Source of the DNA: Closterium sp. Naga37s-1
Lineage: Eukaryota > Streptophyta > Zygnematophyceae > Desmidiales > Closteriaceae
Assembly: GCA_947471745.1 (NCBI GenBank)
Contig: CANJKZ010000084.1
Coordinates: forward strand, 4,282,001-4,346,000
Direction: 5' to 3'
DNA length: 64,000 nucleotides
Shown: piece after piece, positions 50,934 to 62,979 of the stretch
Layout: each line of letters begins with the position of its first letter
Position numbering within the stretch: position 1 is the stretch's first letter
Program-made: the position numbers and the translations under genes
Notes under the pieces: model-generated
What the model was told of the DNA's origin: nothing
The model's database searches: none
What the model saw: only the letters and a program-made list of their open reading frames with translations

Positions 50934-51655
50934 TGTTGTTCTGGATCCGACACTTTGAGAACTTACGAGGAATTCATTTCGCAACTAAACGCAAATCCGC
51001 TTGGTAGGATTGTGTGCCGTAGGCTTAGCTACCATTTACAATTTGAATCACTTAAAAAGATGGTCTAGAGAGTGAGAACGACTTAGAAATGTCTAGCAGC
51101 TGCATGACTAGAATAGTGGAGGAAGTACTAGCATTAAGGCATAGGATAGTTGGAGTTGAAGACTCACCATGAGAGGGAAGGGGTTCTCTAAGAGCTAGGA
51201 AAGGATGGTAGGAACCTTCCTAGCAGCAAGGATGCAACCCTCATCATGAGGTCCTTGAGGTGTCACATGCAAAATCCAACTATTGGATTTTGCCTAGGTG
51301 TTGCACTATTTGCAACCCATGGTAGAAACTTCTAGCCACCCCAATCCAAAAGTCAAAGTTGCATTCCTAATCACCCAAATTAGATATAACCCCAAAAGGT
51401 AATAAGAAATCCAAGTCTTGGAAATCTTGTAACTTGGACGATCTTGGTTGGACTAAGGCGATCTTGGTATCGTTAGAAAGCTCCCGATTTCTCCTGCATG
51501 ATCAAGCATTTGGACTTGGAGAAAAAAATAGAGATGATAATATCCAACAGCCATGCACAATGACATATGCTCATGCAAACAATACACGCATGAATAGCAC
51601 GAGCACTCGGCAGGACGTTAGGATGACATGCACTCAAACTGACGTGCATTCAACA
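50934..51655 (-). repeat. 3' LTR of element M
   Basis: The 722-bp LTR starts TGTTGAATGCACG on the minus strand and ends AACAACA. It is shorter than the 5' LTR mainly through loss of about 40 bp (compare 56820-56865). Confidence 0.9.
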
Positions 51656-51668
51656 AACTCCCCTTCAG
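51656..51668 (-). other. Polypurine tract of element M
   Basis: The minus strand reads CTGAAGGGGAGTT directly before the LTR, similar to the tracts of G and N. Confidence 0.75.
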
Positions 51669-51755
51669 ACTAACGGACTGCATGCACAAAAACTCACAAG
51701 CATGCAAACACTCATGCACACAAACACGCATGCACTCATGATACCGATGCCCACA

Positions 51756-52401
51756 CTAGTGCAGTGCCATACCACACATTTTTGCACACTTCAAATGTGC
51801 ACTCTCGGGAAGTCTCTCAGTGAGAAGATCTGCCACCTGCTTGCTAGCCTTCACATGGTGAAGCTCAACAATCCCCTCCTTCACCATCTGCCTCACCCAG
51901 TGCCACTTAATCTTTAAGCGCTTGTTCAGCCCATTCAAGATAGGATGATTGGCCATGCCAATAGCAGCCTCGCTGTCGGAGAAAAGCGGTCTAGGTCCCT
52001 GCTGTTCAGCTCCCATGTCCTCCAGCAGTTTCCTCAGGAGCACAATCTCCTTTATGGCATGGTACATCGCCATGTACTCTGCCTCTCCTGAAGACTGAGC
52101 AATATCACACTGCTTCTTGGACCTCCAACTCATTGGTCCACCTCCGACCTCATTGGCTGCTAGCTGAAAACCGAACACCAACAAATGCTGTTGATCCGAG
52201 GTACCGCACCAAGCACTTTGCCACCTCCAACTGCTCCTCAGTGGGCCACTGCACAACTCTGGCCAGCTGCCCCACTCTGGCCCACTCCGAATGAAGCATC
52301 AGGTCGCGTATGCACAGCTGCATACATCACACTCCCAATGAGTGAATGGTACTCATTCTGCTGCTCATCCTCAAGCACATCATCCTCCTCAGCTGCCTTC
52401 T
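51756..52401 (-). pseudogene. Element M, RNase H
   Basis: LIGSVMYAAVHTRPDASFGVGQ (RT-RNase H connection, about 52360-52300) is in one frame. After a frameshift near 52240 the next reads GGPMSWRSKKQCDIAQSSGEAEYMAMYHAIKEIVLLRKLL, LFSDSEAAIGMAN and WVRQMVKEGIVELHHVKASKQVADLLTERLPESAH, ending GMALH. The catalytic E (GEAEY) and D (FSDSEA, VADLLTE) are kept. The first RNase H Asp region is damaged by the frameshift. Confidence 0.85.
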
Positions 52402-53523
52402 TCAATTTGAAGCTGTCATCACAGTGCGACCCCCAGTCACACCATAGCGCTCCATGAAACCAGAGATGTAGTGTGACTGATGCACCTTCAGCCACCTCCT
52501 CTCAACACCCCTCTCAATCTGCAGCCCCAAGTAGTAGTGGACATCCCCCAGCATCTTGCACTTGAATTTGTCCATCAGGAGCTTCTGTGTCCTCTCAATT
52601 TTCTCCATGGAAGGTGAGAACAGCAGTATGTCATCGACATACACCAGCAGCAAGAGCAGCTGCTCCCCCTCTCCAATCAGAAACAAGCTGTGATCCGCTT
52701 GGGACGTCTTGAAGCCTCCACCCAGTAGCACCTCTTCCAGCTTCTCGTACCAGCACCTGAGCGCTTGTTTAAGGCCATAGATGGCCTTCTTGAGCTTGCA
52801 CACTCGACTGGTCCCATCCTCATAGCCGTCGGGCTGCGCCATATAGATATCCTCCAGTAGCACTCCATTGAGGAACGCGGTGGTGATATCCATCTGCTTC
52901 ACGTACCATCCCTTCACAGCTGCGCCAGCCAGCAAAGTCCTTAGTATCACTGGCTTAGCAACGGGAGCGAAGATCTCCTTGAAATCGACCTTCTCTTTCT
53001 GCAGAAACCCCTTGGCGACCAAGAGGCTCTTGAACTGCTCCAAACCACCATCAGCTCCACTCTTCACCTTGAATACCCACTTGTTGCTGATCGGCAGTCG
53101 CCCCTCTGGTAACTCAACAAGCTCCCAAGTCCCATTCTGAATGAGACTGTTGAACTCAGCATCCATGGCAGCCTTCCACTCCTCATTCTGGGGTCCACTC
53201 AGTGCCTCCTCCAATGTGGCTGGTTCTCCTGGCAGATGTGTGAAGAAACAAAACGCCATCTCCTCATCATCTCCCTCATCTGCCTGAACCGCCATGGCAC
53301 CTTGCTTGGATCCTCCCAAACAGCTATACTTCAGCCTCGAAGGTGGTGCAGCCAGTCTGCTGCCCATGTGGTGAAGCTCCTCCCTGCATACTCCTCTTAG
53401 TGACCTTGGCGGTTGCAGCAGGCTCGGGCTGAGATGGTGAGTCCACACATGCCAACTCATCCTCCAACCCCTCCTCAGCAGCAGAACCAGCACCTTGCTG
53501 CTCACCACCGCCACTGTGGTCAC
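52402..53523 (-). pseudogene. Element M, reverse transcriptase
   Basis: From 53300 it reads PATLEEALSGPQNEEWKAAMDAEFNSLIQNGTWELVELP, NKWVFKVKSGADG, VDFKEIFAPVAKPVILRTLLA, VKQMDITTAFLNGVLLEDIYM, YGLKQALRCWYEKL, HSLFLIGEGEQLLLLLVYVDDILLF and YYLGLQIERG. All RT motifs, including YVDD, are present. In YGLKQAPR the Pro is Leu. The frame stops after GRTVMTASN, before the RNase H connection. It could encode an intact polymerase core, although upstream and downstream frames are broken. Confidence 0.88.
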
Positions 53524-53593
53524 TGGTCAGCTCTGACCTATGGAGATCATCAAGGTGCAGCTGAACCTCCTCCACTGCAGACCGCTCAATCTT

Positions 53594-54895
53594 CTACAGA
53601 CGCAAGCCAATCTGCTGCTGCTGCTGCTGCCAGTCCTTGTACTTGACGTCCTCCACAAACTTGATGTCACGGCTGACCAGCGTCTTCTTGCTCTTGGGGT
53701 CCCACATCAGCCACCCTTTCGAGTCAGGAGCCATCCCAAGATGGACAGCCCACACAGCAGCAACTTTCAGCTTGTGCCTCTGCTCCTTAGGCACCATCAC
53801 AAGCCCCATGCAGCCCCACACCCGCAGCATGTCAATAGATGACTTCTTCGCAAGCCAACGCTCGTACGGCACCCAATGCTTGTCGCCAAAAAGTGTCAAG
53901 ACACTGTTCTTGGCTGTGATGACATGGCAGACAGCATCAGGCCAGAACTTGTAGGGCATGCCAGCAACCCCCAACATGGTCTTAGCTGCCTCGCCAATGG
54001 TCCGGTTGGTACGTTCAGCAATGCCGTTCTGCTGCGGTGTTCCTGGGTAGGTCAGCTGGTGTCGGATGCCGTTCCTCTTGAGAAAATTGGTGAAATCTTC
54101 TCCAAGGAACTCTCCACCACGGTCACTCCTCAGCACTTTCACCAACCGCATCGACTGCCGCTCCACCATCGGCAACCAAACCTCCTTGATCGCCGCTGCA
54201 GCTTTGCTCTTCTTGGACAAGGGACATGCCCATGTGAACTGACTCCATTCGTCCACCATGGTGAGGAAGTACAGCACTCCCCCAGTCCCCTCCGTCCTCA
54301 TATGACCCACCAGGTCCAAGTGCACCACCTCCAATGGTGCCTTGGCCGATCCCTCCGCACGTGGAAACGGGAACCGCGCAAGCTTGTTTTGCATGGACGC
54401 CTCACAGCTGCCATAGGGAGCGTCATCTCCTTGCAGTTGCAGCCCATGCACGCACTTCTCCTTATGCATCACCTCCAATGTAGAAACAGTCACGTGTGCG
54501 AGCCGCCGATGCCAAGTCTCCCATGTCGCTTGGCCCGAGGTAGCTGACGCCTTCACCGCCGCGCTTCCTCCAATCCGCTCTTCTCCTTGCACACCTTGCT
54601 GACCCCCCTTGGCGACACTCTCCTCCATAGATGCCGCGGCTGCCGCCTTGCCCGATTTCCGCCAAGGGAGGACCGGAATCTGCCACATGTGCTTGTGGAC
54701 ATCTCCCTTCCGCTGCAGGTCCCAAATGAGGCGCTCGTCGTTGTAGGCACGATAGCGCTCCAAGCCAATCGTCTCGGTGTTCACACCCGCATCTCCCAAT
54801 CGGCCAGTAGAAATCAGAATCGCACACAAGTCCAACACCCACAGCACGTTCTTCAGCCCCACGAGCTCTTCATCCGCTCCATGAACTTGGCACAT
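53594..54895 (-). pseudogene. Element M, pre-integrase and integrase
   Basis: The 433-codon frame reads VGLKNVLWVLDLCAILISTGRL, pre-integrase WETWHRRLAHVTVSTLEVM with a damaged CXXC (YGSCEASMQNKL), then integrase VVHLDLVGH, VLRSDRGGEFLGED and PQQNGIAERTNR with D,D35E retained. The C-terminus is KGWLMWDPKSKKTLVSRDIKFVEDVKYKDW, then a Gln run and a stop. Only one Cys of the zinc-site CXXC pair remains. Confidence 0.87.
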
Positions 54896-56133
54896 CCCAT
54901 GCCCATGACCTTGGCCTTGACGCCCGTCGCGGATGTGACTGTAGAGATAGGTGCGGGCTGAATCTTATCAAGTAGGTCGGCACGAGGAGTCATATGCCAC
55001 GAGCTCCTGGAGTCAATCACCCAATGGGTGAGAGGGTGTGGGAGAACCTTGGCAGCCATGGCGGGGTCGGTTGCGCCTTCATTCACGAAGAAGAAGAACC
55101 CGGCCTTCCGCTCCTCAGATTTGCCGCTTTTCTCCTCATCCTTCTCCTCTCCACTAGCTCCCATGACTCCCCCACTCCTCTTGCCACCATGCTGGTTGCT
55201 TGATGAAGGCGGGGTCCAGTCCTTAGGTCGTTGGTAGCATTTTCTCTAACGATGCCCGCGCTTCTTGCAGTAGAAACACACCTCCCCTTGGCCTCCACCG
55301 CTCTCATCCTTAGAGTTGTCATTGTTCTTGCCCTTCCACTTCTTCTTGAAGCCACTCTTTCCACCTCCAACTCCATAGCTAGCCCCCTCCTCCGAGCGCT
55401 CCACACTCCGGTGCCGTAAGTCCTCCTCAAAGATGCGCGCCCGGATGTAATCCACGCTCCATTGGGGTTGTTGGGAGTTGAAGTTGATGGCAAGGGCAGA
55501 CCACGAATCCGGCAGCCGTATCACGATCTCCACGCATTGCACGATCTCCGGGTACACCACACCGCTGCCTTGGAGCTTCATGAAGATGTCGCGCATCTCG
55601 TCCAACACGAGCTGCATCGGCTCTCCATCAACGAACTTGATGTCGCGCAGCCGCCTCGCGAGTAGCACGATGCCGGTAGTGTGTGTCGGTGAGTGCACAT
55701 CCAGAAGCTTCCTCCAAGCCTTGGGGCCACACTCTGGATCATCCAACAGGTCCTTGATGTGATCAAGTTGTCGTCCGCCAACCGCTTGCACCATAAGCAT
55801 GTACGCGTCGAATGACTGCTTAATCCACGCTCCTTTCAGCTCCGCGGCCTCCGGCATCTTCTCTTTCCCCTCCACCAGATCCAATAGCTTATATTGGGTC
55901 TACATCAGCCTCATGCGGAAGCTCTAGTGGTTGTAGTCCTCCCCCATGAATTTCTCTATAGAGAACGCCTTCACGGGATCCACGGTTGTTGGAGATGGTG
56001 TTGTTTATGTAGATAGTGTAGGGTTGGCTGGGTGGTGAGTCCCCACTCCACCACAAGCAACTCTCCCTTGCTCTCCAGCCTCTCTACCTCTAGCCATCTC
56101 GCCATTAGCACCTCCGGAGTCCGTACCAGCCAT
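54853..56133 (-). pseudogene. Element M, Gag, zinc knuckle and protease
   Basis: Gag probably starts at 56133 (MAGTDSGGANGEMARG, about 220 nt after the PBS). Two TAGs interrupt its NY..W...M segment near 55930 (NH.SFRMRLM). From 55884 it is open: LDLVEGKEKMPEAAELKGAWI, PKAWRKLLDVHSP and DSWSALAINFNSQQ. The CCHC knuckle reads C-FY-C-KKRG-H-R, then a stop codon, then RKC, so nonsense lies inside the motif. Protease follows in 55164-54853 as THWVIDSRSSWHMTPRADLL, with DSR in place of DSG. Gag and protease are therefore both inactive. Confidence 0.85.
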
Positions 56134-56352
56134 ATTGAGGCCTTATGAACGGTGGAAACTTGAGAAATCGTTTGGAGAGAATTCTGCCATAAATTTCGAT
56201 TCCACAAAAATTGCCGTCGCGGACTAGATACTTCGAATTAGAACGCGATTCGACCACCAATCGAAAGGTCGCAAGCTGAGCTACTAGAAACTGGTCGCAT
56301 TCGTCAACACTAGTTGAGAAATGATGATGATTTGTCATCTCTAATTCGACTA

Positions 56353-56367
56353 CCCGTTCTGATATCA
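56353..56367 (-). other. Primer-binding site of element M
   Basis: The minus strand reads TGATATCAGAACGGG two bases after the LTR. It resembles TGGTATCAGAGC with two changes. Confidence 0.75.
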
Positions 56368-56369
56368 CT

Positions 56370-57140
56370 TGTTGTTCAGAATCCGTTAATCTGAGAACTT
56401 ACGATGAATTCATTTCTAAAAAAAACGCAAATCCACTCGATTGGATTGTGTGCTGTACGTTTAGCTACCATCTGCAATTTCAATCACTTAAAAATATGGT
56501 CTAGAGAGTGAGAACGACTTAGAAATATCCAGCAGCTGCATGACTAGAATAGTGGAGGAAGTACTAGCATTAAGGCATAGGATAGTTGGAGTTGGAGACT
56601 CCAAGAGAACCATGAGAGGGAAGGGGTTCTCCAAGAGCTAGGGAAGGATGGTAGGAACCTTCATAGCAGCAAGGATGCAACCCTGATCATGAGGTCCTTG
56701 AGGTGTCACATGCAAAATCCAATATAGTTGGATTTTGCCTAGGTGTTGCACCATTTGCAACCCATGCTAGAAACTTCTAGCCACCCCAATCCAAAAGTCA
56801 AAGTTGTCTTCCTAACCACCCAACCGAAGATCCCTTTATAGTCATGTCCAAGAAATCAACCAAATTAGATATAACCCCAAAAGTTAATAAGCAATCCAAG
56901 TCTTGGAAATCTTGTAACTTGGACGATCTTGGTCGAAAGAAGGCAATTTTGGTATCGTTAAAAAGCTCTCGATTTCTCCTGCATGATCAATCATTTGGAC
57001 TTGGAGAAAAACACAGACATGATAATATCCAACAGCCATGCACAATGACATATGCTCATGCAAACAATACACGCATGAATAGCACGAGCACTCGGCAGGA
57101 CGTTAGGACGACATGCACTCAAACTGACGTGCATTCAACA
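56370..57140 (-). repeat. 5' LTR of element M
   Basis: The 771-bp LTR is paired with 50934-51655 and followed by the duplicated AGTAG of element L. Confidence 0.9.
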
Positions 57141-57385
57141 AGTAGGACTAGCAGCATGAGCAAGGTCAGACTCAGGGTCAGGAAATTCAGGAAGAGAGGA
57201 CGCCGGAGCAGACGGCAGAGCAACACGCTGTGGAACAGAGGAAGGACAAAGTGTCATTGTGTGCGTGCCGGTGACAGCTGGAGGACGAGAACGACGAGCA
57301 CGACTGACACTGCAAACACGGGAGGCAGGACGAGACTCAGGCTCACGACGCTCTGCCAGGGAGCCTGTATGTGTAGGGTAGGGAG
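57141..57385 (-). mobile_element. Element L, piece 2: linker segment
   Basis: The minus strand reads Pro/Arg/Ser-rich linker sequence of the short-LTR class (LAERREPESRPAS, GTHTMTLCPSSVPQRVALP). It joins piece 3 across M (AGTAG) and piece 1 across N (GGGAG). Confidence 0.85.
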
Positions 57386-58187
57386 TGTTGGTGCAACCCT
57401 ATGGTTTGCATTCGGCTTGTTGTCCGTGTGCCTGCATGCGTGTGTGCATGGAATGGTATGAGGGCATGAAATTATCTATATTTCATGCTTACAATAGTGT
57501 GTGAATGATGTGGCATGATTTTGAATGTGTGTGTCGAGTCAATAGCGAGTTATCGCTAGTCGCGTGTCACGTCGTCGTCGTCTGCGTGTCGTGTGCGGAT
57601 TTTCTATTTTTTCGTGTGTGGAATGTTTGGCGTGTCGCAGGTGTGCGCAGCAGACTTCCAAGAACTCAAGGAATAATTTATGATGAAGAACCAGAGCTTT
57701 GGTTTCAAGATTCAGGTGATTTCGAAGCTCTCCAAAAGGGTAAACTTCAAGATAGTGAGAATAGTTACATTACTTTGTGTAGTGTAACATTTCTCTTGGT
57801 GTAGGCCCTTGTGGAGGGTAGTTTCGAGACCCTTCGTGGTTGGGGATAGTGTGGCACTGTTCCACATCACTGTACCTTGGCTCTTGTGGTTTGTAGGAGC
57901 TGGGAGTCATTCCCAACTCGTAATTCTTCCTAATTTGTGTTCTAAGACTATAGTGGCTGCCATAGTGCCGTTCGTTCAAACTGCTATTGCATCATAAATA
58001 ATTGATGAAATCGTGTGATCTAAATTGCCTATTGTAGGCGATATTTAGACGCTCCAGATCCAATTTATAGCAAGTCATTTGAAGCTGTGACCAAAACTCT
58101 ATGAACGTTTGAAGCCGCTGTGCAGAAATCTGACTATGCACTTTATCTTTCGTTTTAGGCACATTCAAGCCTATTGTGACTATAACA
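57386..58187 (+). repeat. 5' LTR of element N
   Basis: The 802-bp LTR starts TGTTGGTGCAACCC and ends GACTATAACA. Confidence 0.92.
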
Positions 58188-58189
58188 AG

Positions 58190-58201
58190 TGGTATCAGAG
58201 C
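58190..58201 (+). other. Primer-binding site of element N
   Basis: TGGTATCAGAGC, two bases after the LTR, is a perfect 12-nt match to the plant initiator-Met tRNA 3' end. Confidence 0.9.
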
Positions 58202-58221
58202 CCCTTGGAGCAGTTTCGACA

Positions 58222-59715
58222 ATGGCTGGACCTGAGGAAAGGGGTGGCAGAGGTGCTGGTGGCAGTGGAGAAGCCCAAGCTCAAGGCCAACCCCGTGATT
58301 CAGCCATGGCGCCCATGCAACCAAGTATTGGCCCACCTAGGGATGAGCCTAGGGTGTTTGGGCTTGACAAGTTCAATGGCGACAACTTTGCTGAATGGTC
58401 CTTCAGAATGGAGAATGTATTTGACCACTATGACCTGCTGGAGGTGATGGAAGGAACGGAGAAGCGCCCCGAGAACGACCCGGAGAAGAGCCCGTGGGTG
58501 CGGAAGAGCGCACAAGGCTATCTCCTACTTGGGCAAGCGTTGGGGAGCAGCCAGATCCGTCACATCAAACCATTCCAGCGTGAACCAGAGAAGGGACCAA
58601 AGGTATGGGCTGCTCTCAAGGGTGTACACGCTCCTGCAACAGCGGCGGTAGCGGTGGTGTTGGAACGGCAAATGGCGGCACTACAAATTGAAGAAGACGA
58701 AGCGGTTGAAGAAGGGGTGCACAAATTCTTCGACTTATTGACGCGACTTGAGGGAGCTGATTTGAACTATTGTGAGCTCCAAAAGAAGACCAAGTTGCTG
58801 GCCTTACTCCCAGAGTCATGGTCCTCGCTCATCATCAACCTCAATCGTGACTTGCCCTGCCTCTCGCTTGAAGACGTGAAGCGAGCGATCCTTCAAGAGG
58901 ATTTCCGCCGCCGTGAGTTGGCGGGTTCAGATGGCGCTGGGGTAGCAAGCATCGGCCGGGGATATGGTCGTGGAAGGGGCAGAGGACGAGGAGGAGGAAG
59001 GTTTGGAGGCAGCAACTACAGTGGAGGCCGCGGGAGTGGCGGATACGGCAGCGATAACAAGAGCTACGAACGCGGTCGCGGCCGATTCGACGGCGAGTGC
59101 CACTATTGTCACAAGAGCGGACATATGAGGCGCGATTGCTTCAAGCTCCCTGATGGATGGAGTCCTGCTCAAGGCCAAGAGGGTAGAGGAGTAGGAGGAT
59201 GGAGAGGAAGAGACCGTGGAGGCCGTGGCGGTCGCGGAGGTGGTGCTGCAAATATGAATGGTGACAATGAGAGCGAGTCGAGGGACGATCGCTTTCTGGG
59301 TCAATTCTTCTTCGTGTCGACGCAAGCACCAGAAAAGGATGAAAGCTTTGAGGAGCCTGCTGCTGTGGGGAAGGTGACCCTACACTCCTTGGAATATTGG
59401 GTGATCGACAGCGGCGCTACCTACAGCATGACACCTCATGCGGACTTGCTCACCGAACTTGAACCGTCACTAGTGAAGCATGTCACATCGGCTTTGGGGC
59501 AGCGAGCAGAGGTGAAAGGCATGGGCAAGGCCATGTTCAAGGGTGCTGATGGGAAGATGGTGGGCCTCAAGAACGTGCTTTGGGTGCCCAACCTTGCTGC
59601 GAACCTGATCTCCGTGCGGCGGTTGCAAAAGGCCGGCATGGACACGAGCTCGAAGGGAGCTAAGACCTACACCGCGAGGCTTGGCGAGCGGATTCTTTGG
59701 GACTTCACGAGAATA
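58222..59715 (+). pseudogene. Element N, Gag, zinc knuckle and protease
   Basis: The first ATG after the PBS (58222, MAGPEERGGRGAGG) is the likely start; the frame is also open back into the PBS. Gag reads FGLDKFNGDNFAEWSFRMENVF, KSPWVRKSAQGYLLLGQAL, PKVWAALKGVH, LLALLPESWSSLIINLN, an RGRGRGRGGGRFGG stretch, the classical knuckle C-HY-C-HKSG-H-MRRD-C, and a second Arg/Gly stretch. Protease has YWVIDSGATYSMTPHADLL, intact. The frame continues to LGERILWDF and then shifts near 59715. This part alone looks functional. Confidence 0.9.
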
Positions 59716-60983
59716 AGGATGTCTAAAACGAGACGTGGCAGATCCCTGTGGTCCCCATGCCTAAGGAGAGGCAAGTGGCAGCAAGCATCAGCACCAGGGG
59801 TGAAGCGGTTGGTAGCGGCGATGGCGCGAACGGTCGCGCTAAGGAGATTAAGTCCAAGAAGTGCAATCTTGGAGGGACCAGCAAGCTCGGTGAACACGAG
59901 GAGAGTGGTGCAGCAGCTCAAAAGCAGCACAAGGGTGAGGAGAACCCCAAGGCAGCAGCGGAGGAGGAGTACGGAGAGAACATGTGGGCCACTATTGCGA
60001 GTGCGGCATTCTCCAATCCGACTTCGGCTACGGGGGAGTGTGATTGGCTCACCTTGCATCGGCGAATGGGGCATGTGGCCCTGCCCATCTTGCAGCAGCT
60101 AGTGAAAAATGAGATGGTTGCTGGCATACGTGTGAAGGGGGAGCCCGATGAGGTACTTGGCTGCCCGACATGCATGCAAGCCAAGTTCACCCGTTTCCCA
60201 TTCTCAAGTTCGGAGGCAACGGCTAAGGCACCACTTGATGAGGTGGTAATGGACGTGGTGGGCCCCCTGAAGATTGGAGCTGCTGGAGCATAGTATTTTC
60301 TCACCATGGTGGACGTTTACACTCGCATGTCTTGGGTGTACGTGCTGTCCAAGAAGAGCGACGTGGCTGAAACGGTGAAGACCAATTGGTTGCCGATGGT
60401 GGAGCGGCAACAAGACCAGCTAGTCAAGTCAATCCGCACCGATCGAGGGGGAGAGTTCTTGAGCAAGGAGTTCGGATTGTGGCTGAAGAAGAATGGCATA
60501 AGGCACTCCCTTACCATGCCATACTCCCCTGCAATGAACTGCATCACCGAGCGAGCGAACCGCACAATAACTGAGACGGCACGCGGGTTGCTCATTGAAG
60601 CCGGGCTACCCGACTACTTCTGGCCTGATGCGGTGCGGAGTGCGTGTGTGGCCAAGAACAGAGCTTTGAATCATGTGGGAGCAGACAAATGGGTGCCCTA
60701 TGTGGAGTGGATTGGAAGGAAGCCAAAGGTGGATATGCTTCGGGTGTTCGGGTGCATGTGCATGGCGCTCGTACCTAAGCATCTTCGGCACAACAAGCTC
60801 GGTGCCAAGGCGATATGGGCTGTGCACTTGGGCATGGCTCAAAACAGCAAGGGGTGGCTTCTTTGGGACCCATTCACCAAGAAATTCTTGGTGAGAAGGG
60901 ACTGCAAATTCATGGAGAACCTGATGTATAACGATTGGAAGGCGGGGAATGAGGCGAAGATATGCGTGTGGTTTAGGAGGTGA
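59716..60983 (+). pseudogene. Element N, pre-integrase and integrase
   Basis: In the second frame: WLTLHRRMGHVALPILQQLV with CPTCMQAKF (intact HHCC); VVMDVVGP; a TAG at 60291-60293 between GAAGA and YFLTMVD; then WVYVLSKKSD, IRTDRGGEFLS and the NCITERANR segment (usually QNG.AER), which keeps the catalytic Glu. The C-terminus reads DMLRVFGCMC, WAVHLGMAQNSKGWLLWDPFTKKFLVRRDCKFME. One nonsense codon and the upstream frameshift separate it from Gag-protease. Confidence 0.88.
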
Positions 60984-61353
60984 AGAGTTCCGGTTTGGAG
61001 CATGTGGAGCTGCCCTTGGAGCTGAGCAGCAGCACCACCACCACAAGGCAATCTTCCCTTGTGAATGGGGGAGAGGAGGCCAAAGATGCAGAGGAAGAAG
61101 AGGAGGAGGTGCAGCAAGTGAGCGAGCGTGCACCGACACTTCCTTCTCGCACTACCAGTGCTCCACGGATCTGAGTCACCCCGCAGCAACGCCAAGGCCT
61201 TCATGTCCCTGCAAATGAGAATGAAGGAAGGGGTAAGAGGAGATTTCAAGCCCCTAATAGGCTGACCTATGATGCACCGGGAAAGCAGGGCAAGTCAGCA
61301 CTAGCCGGAGCGGCAATGATGGTCGGAGATGATGAGGAAAGTGATTACGAGGA
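60984..61353 (+). pseudogene. Element N, acidic linker between integrase and RT
   Basis: Reading shifts to KSSGLEHVELPLELSSSTTTTRQ, an acidic run (GGEEAKDAEEEEEEVQQ) and APTLPSRTTSAPR, then a stop and NRLTYDAPGKQGK. It is short (about 120 codons) compared with the 400-570 codons of the short-LTR class. Confidence 0.6.
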
Positions 61354-62286
61354 ATGTGTGTTCGTGTTCTAACGGAGGCCTTGGAGAGTAGTGATGCTGA
61401 GGATTGGAAGAAGGCAATGGAGAGTGAGCTGAAGATCATCGTGGAGAACGGCACGTGGGAATTGGTGGAGCTACCAAAGGGGCGTAAGGCGATTACGTCC
61501 AAGTGGCTCTTCAAGATCAAGTATGACGCCGACGGCAAAATCGAGCGCTACAAGTCTAGGCTTGTAGCCAAGGGGTACCAACAGAAGGAGAAGGTTGACT
61601 ATAAGGAGTTGTTTGCTCCTGTGGTGAAGCCGACAACGCTGCGAACCCTACTCGCGGGAGCTGCCATCAAAGGATGGGTGGTGAAACATATGGATGTCAC
61701 AACGGCATTCCTCAACGGCGTCCTTGAGGAAGAGATTTTTATGGTGCAGCCAGAGGGGTTTGATGATGGTAGTGGCAGAGTTTTGAAGCTGAAGAAGACC
61801 CTTTATGGACTGAAGCAGGCCCCTAGGCAGTTGTACTTGAAGCTGCGAGGAGTTTTGGAGGAGATCGGCTTCACTCCCTCAACGGCCGATCACTCATTGT
61901 TCATGCTTGGCAAGGGGGAGCAGAGGAGCTTCATGGTGGTGTACGTGGATGACATCCTAATTTTCTCACCCTCCTCTGATCTTGTGAAGGAGGTGATGCT
62001 GAAGCTTCAAGACAAGTTCAAGTGCAAGGCCCTTGGTGGCGCAAGCTTCTACCTCGGGCTCCACATCGAACGAGATGTGGAGAAGCGCTGCATGCGGGTG
62101 CATCAACGGAAGTGCCTGGAGGCATTGGCTGCCAAATTTGGGCAGATTGAAGGCCATGTGGCTACACCCTTTCCCTCTGGGTTCAAGTGTGTGAAGGGAC
62201 CAGAGGAGGAGAGCGTTGGTGAAGAGGAGAGGCGCCGTTTTCACTTGTTGGTGGGCAGCCTCATATACGCGGCGGTAAACACCTGA
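61354..62286 (+). pseudogene. Element N, reverse transcriptase
   Basis: The 310-codon frame reads LTEALESSDAEDWKKAMESELKIIVENGTWELVELP, KWLFKIKYDADGKIERYKSRLVAKGYQQ, VDYKELFAPVVKPTTLRTLLA, VKHMDVTTAFLNGVLEEEIFM, YGLKQAPRQLYLKL, HSLFMLGKGEQRSFMVVYVDDILIF and FYLGLHIERD. All RT motifs are intact. A TGA (62284-62286) at AAVNT.PDVAFA replaces the Arg codon of 'TRPD', a likely C-to-T change of CGA. Confidence 0.9.
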
Positions 62287-62940
62287 CCGGACGTCGCCTT
62301 TGCAACCGAACAGTTGGCTAGGGTTGTTCAATGCCCTAATGAGGAGCAGGTAGCTGCTGGAATGAGGGTGGCCAAGTATCTTGGCCAAACAGCGACGGTT
62401 GGGCTGCAATACTCGGCGGCGGTGCAAAGGCGCCAAAAGGGCGCGGATGGTGTTGAACCCAGGCCTTTGTTCCTCACCGCATTCTCGGATGCTTCTTATG
62501 CTTCAGAACAGGAGGACATGACAAGTGTGGGAGGCTTCATTTGCTGTTTTGGTGGAGGCCCAACTGCTTGGGAAAGCAAGAAGCAAGTGGATCAAGCACT
62601 GAGCTTGGTAGAGTCCGAGTACATGGCACTCTTCCGTGCCGTACGGGAGATTGTGTGGCAGCGGCGTTTGTTGGCTGAATTGGAGGAGGAGCAGCAAGGA
62701 CCTACCCCACTCTACTGTGATAGCCAGGGTGCCATTGCTCTTGCTAAGAACCCTGTGTTGCATGGCCTCATGAAGCACATGAGGGTGAAGTGGCATTGGA
62801 CGAGGAGCATGGTGGCCGCAAGTGAAGTTGAGTTGCACTATGTGAAGACGACAAGGCAGCCAGCTGACATGATGACCAAGAGGCTGGTGGAGCAGCAGCA
62901 TTGGAAGTGTTGTAAGCTGGCTGGGATGGCTCTGAACTGA
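62287..62940 (+). pseudogene. Element N, RNase H
   Basis: In the same frame as RT after the TGA: PDVAFATEQLARVVQCPNEEQ, FLTAFSDASYASEQEDMTSVGGFI, WESKKQVDQALSLVESEYMALF, PLYCDSQGAIALAKN, MRVKWHWTRSMVAASEVELHYVKTTRQPADMMTKRL, ending GMALN and TGA. All four catalytic acidic positions are visible. Apart from the single TGA, RT and RNase H are one open unit. Confidence 0.9.
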
Positions 62941-62968
62941 GAGAGCAAGATCCTAAGGCCAACAATCC

Positions 62969-62979
62969 GAGGGGGAGTT
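62969..62979 (+). other. Polypurine tract of element N
   Basis: GAGGGGGAGTT directly precedes TGTTGG of the 3' LTR. Confidence 0.85.

Larger units (their letters stand above)
50934..57140 (-). mobile_element. Element M: complete long-LTR copia element
   Basis: Both LTRs, PBS, PPT, gag, protease, integrase, RT and RNase H are present. The perfect target-site duplication AGTAG (50929-50933 and 57141-57145) shows insertion into element L. It has several nonsense codons, including one inside the zinc knuckle. RT keeps YVDD. Confidence 0.92.
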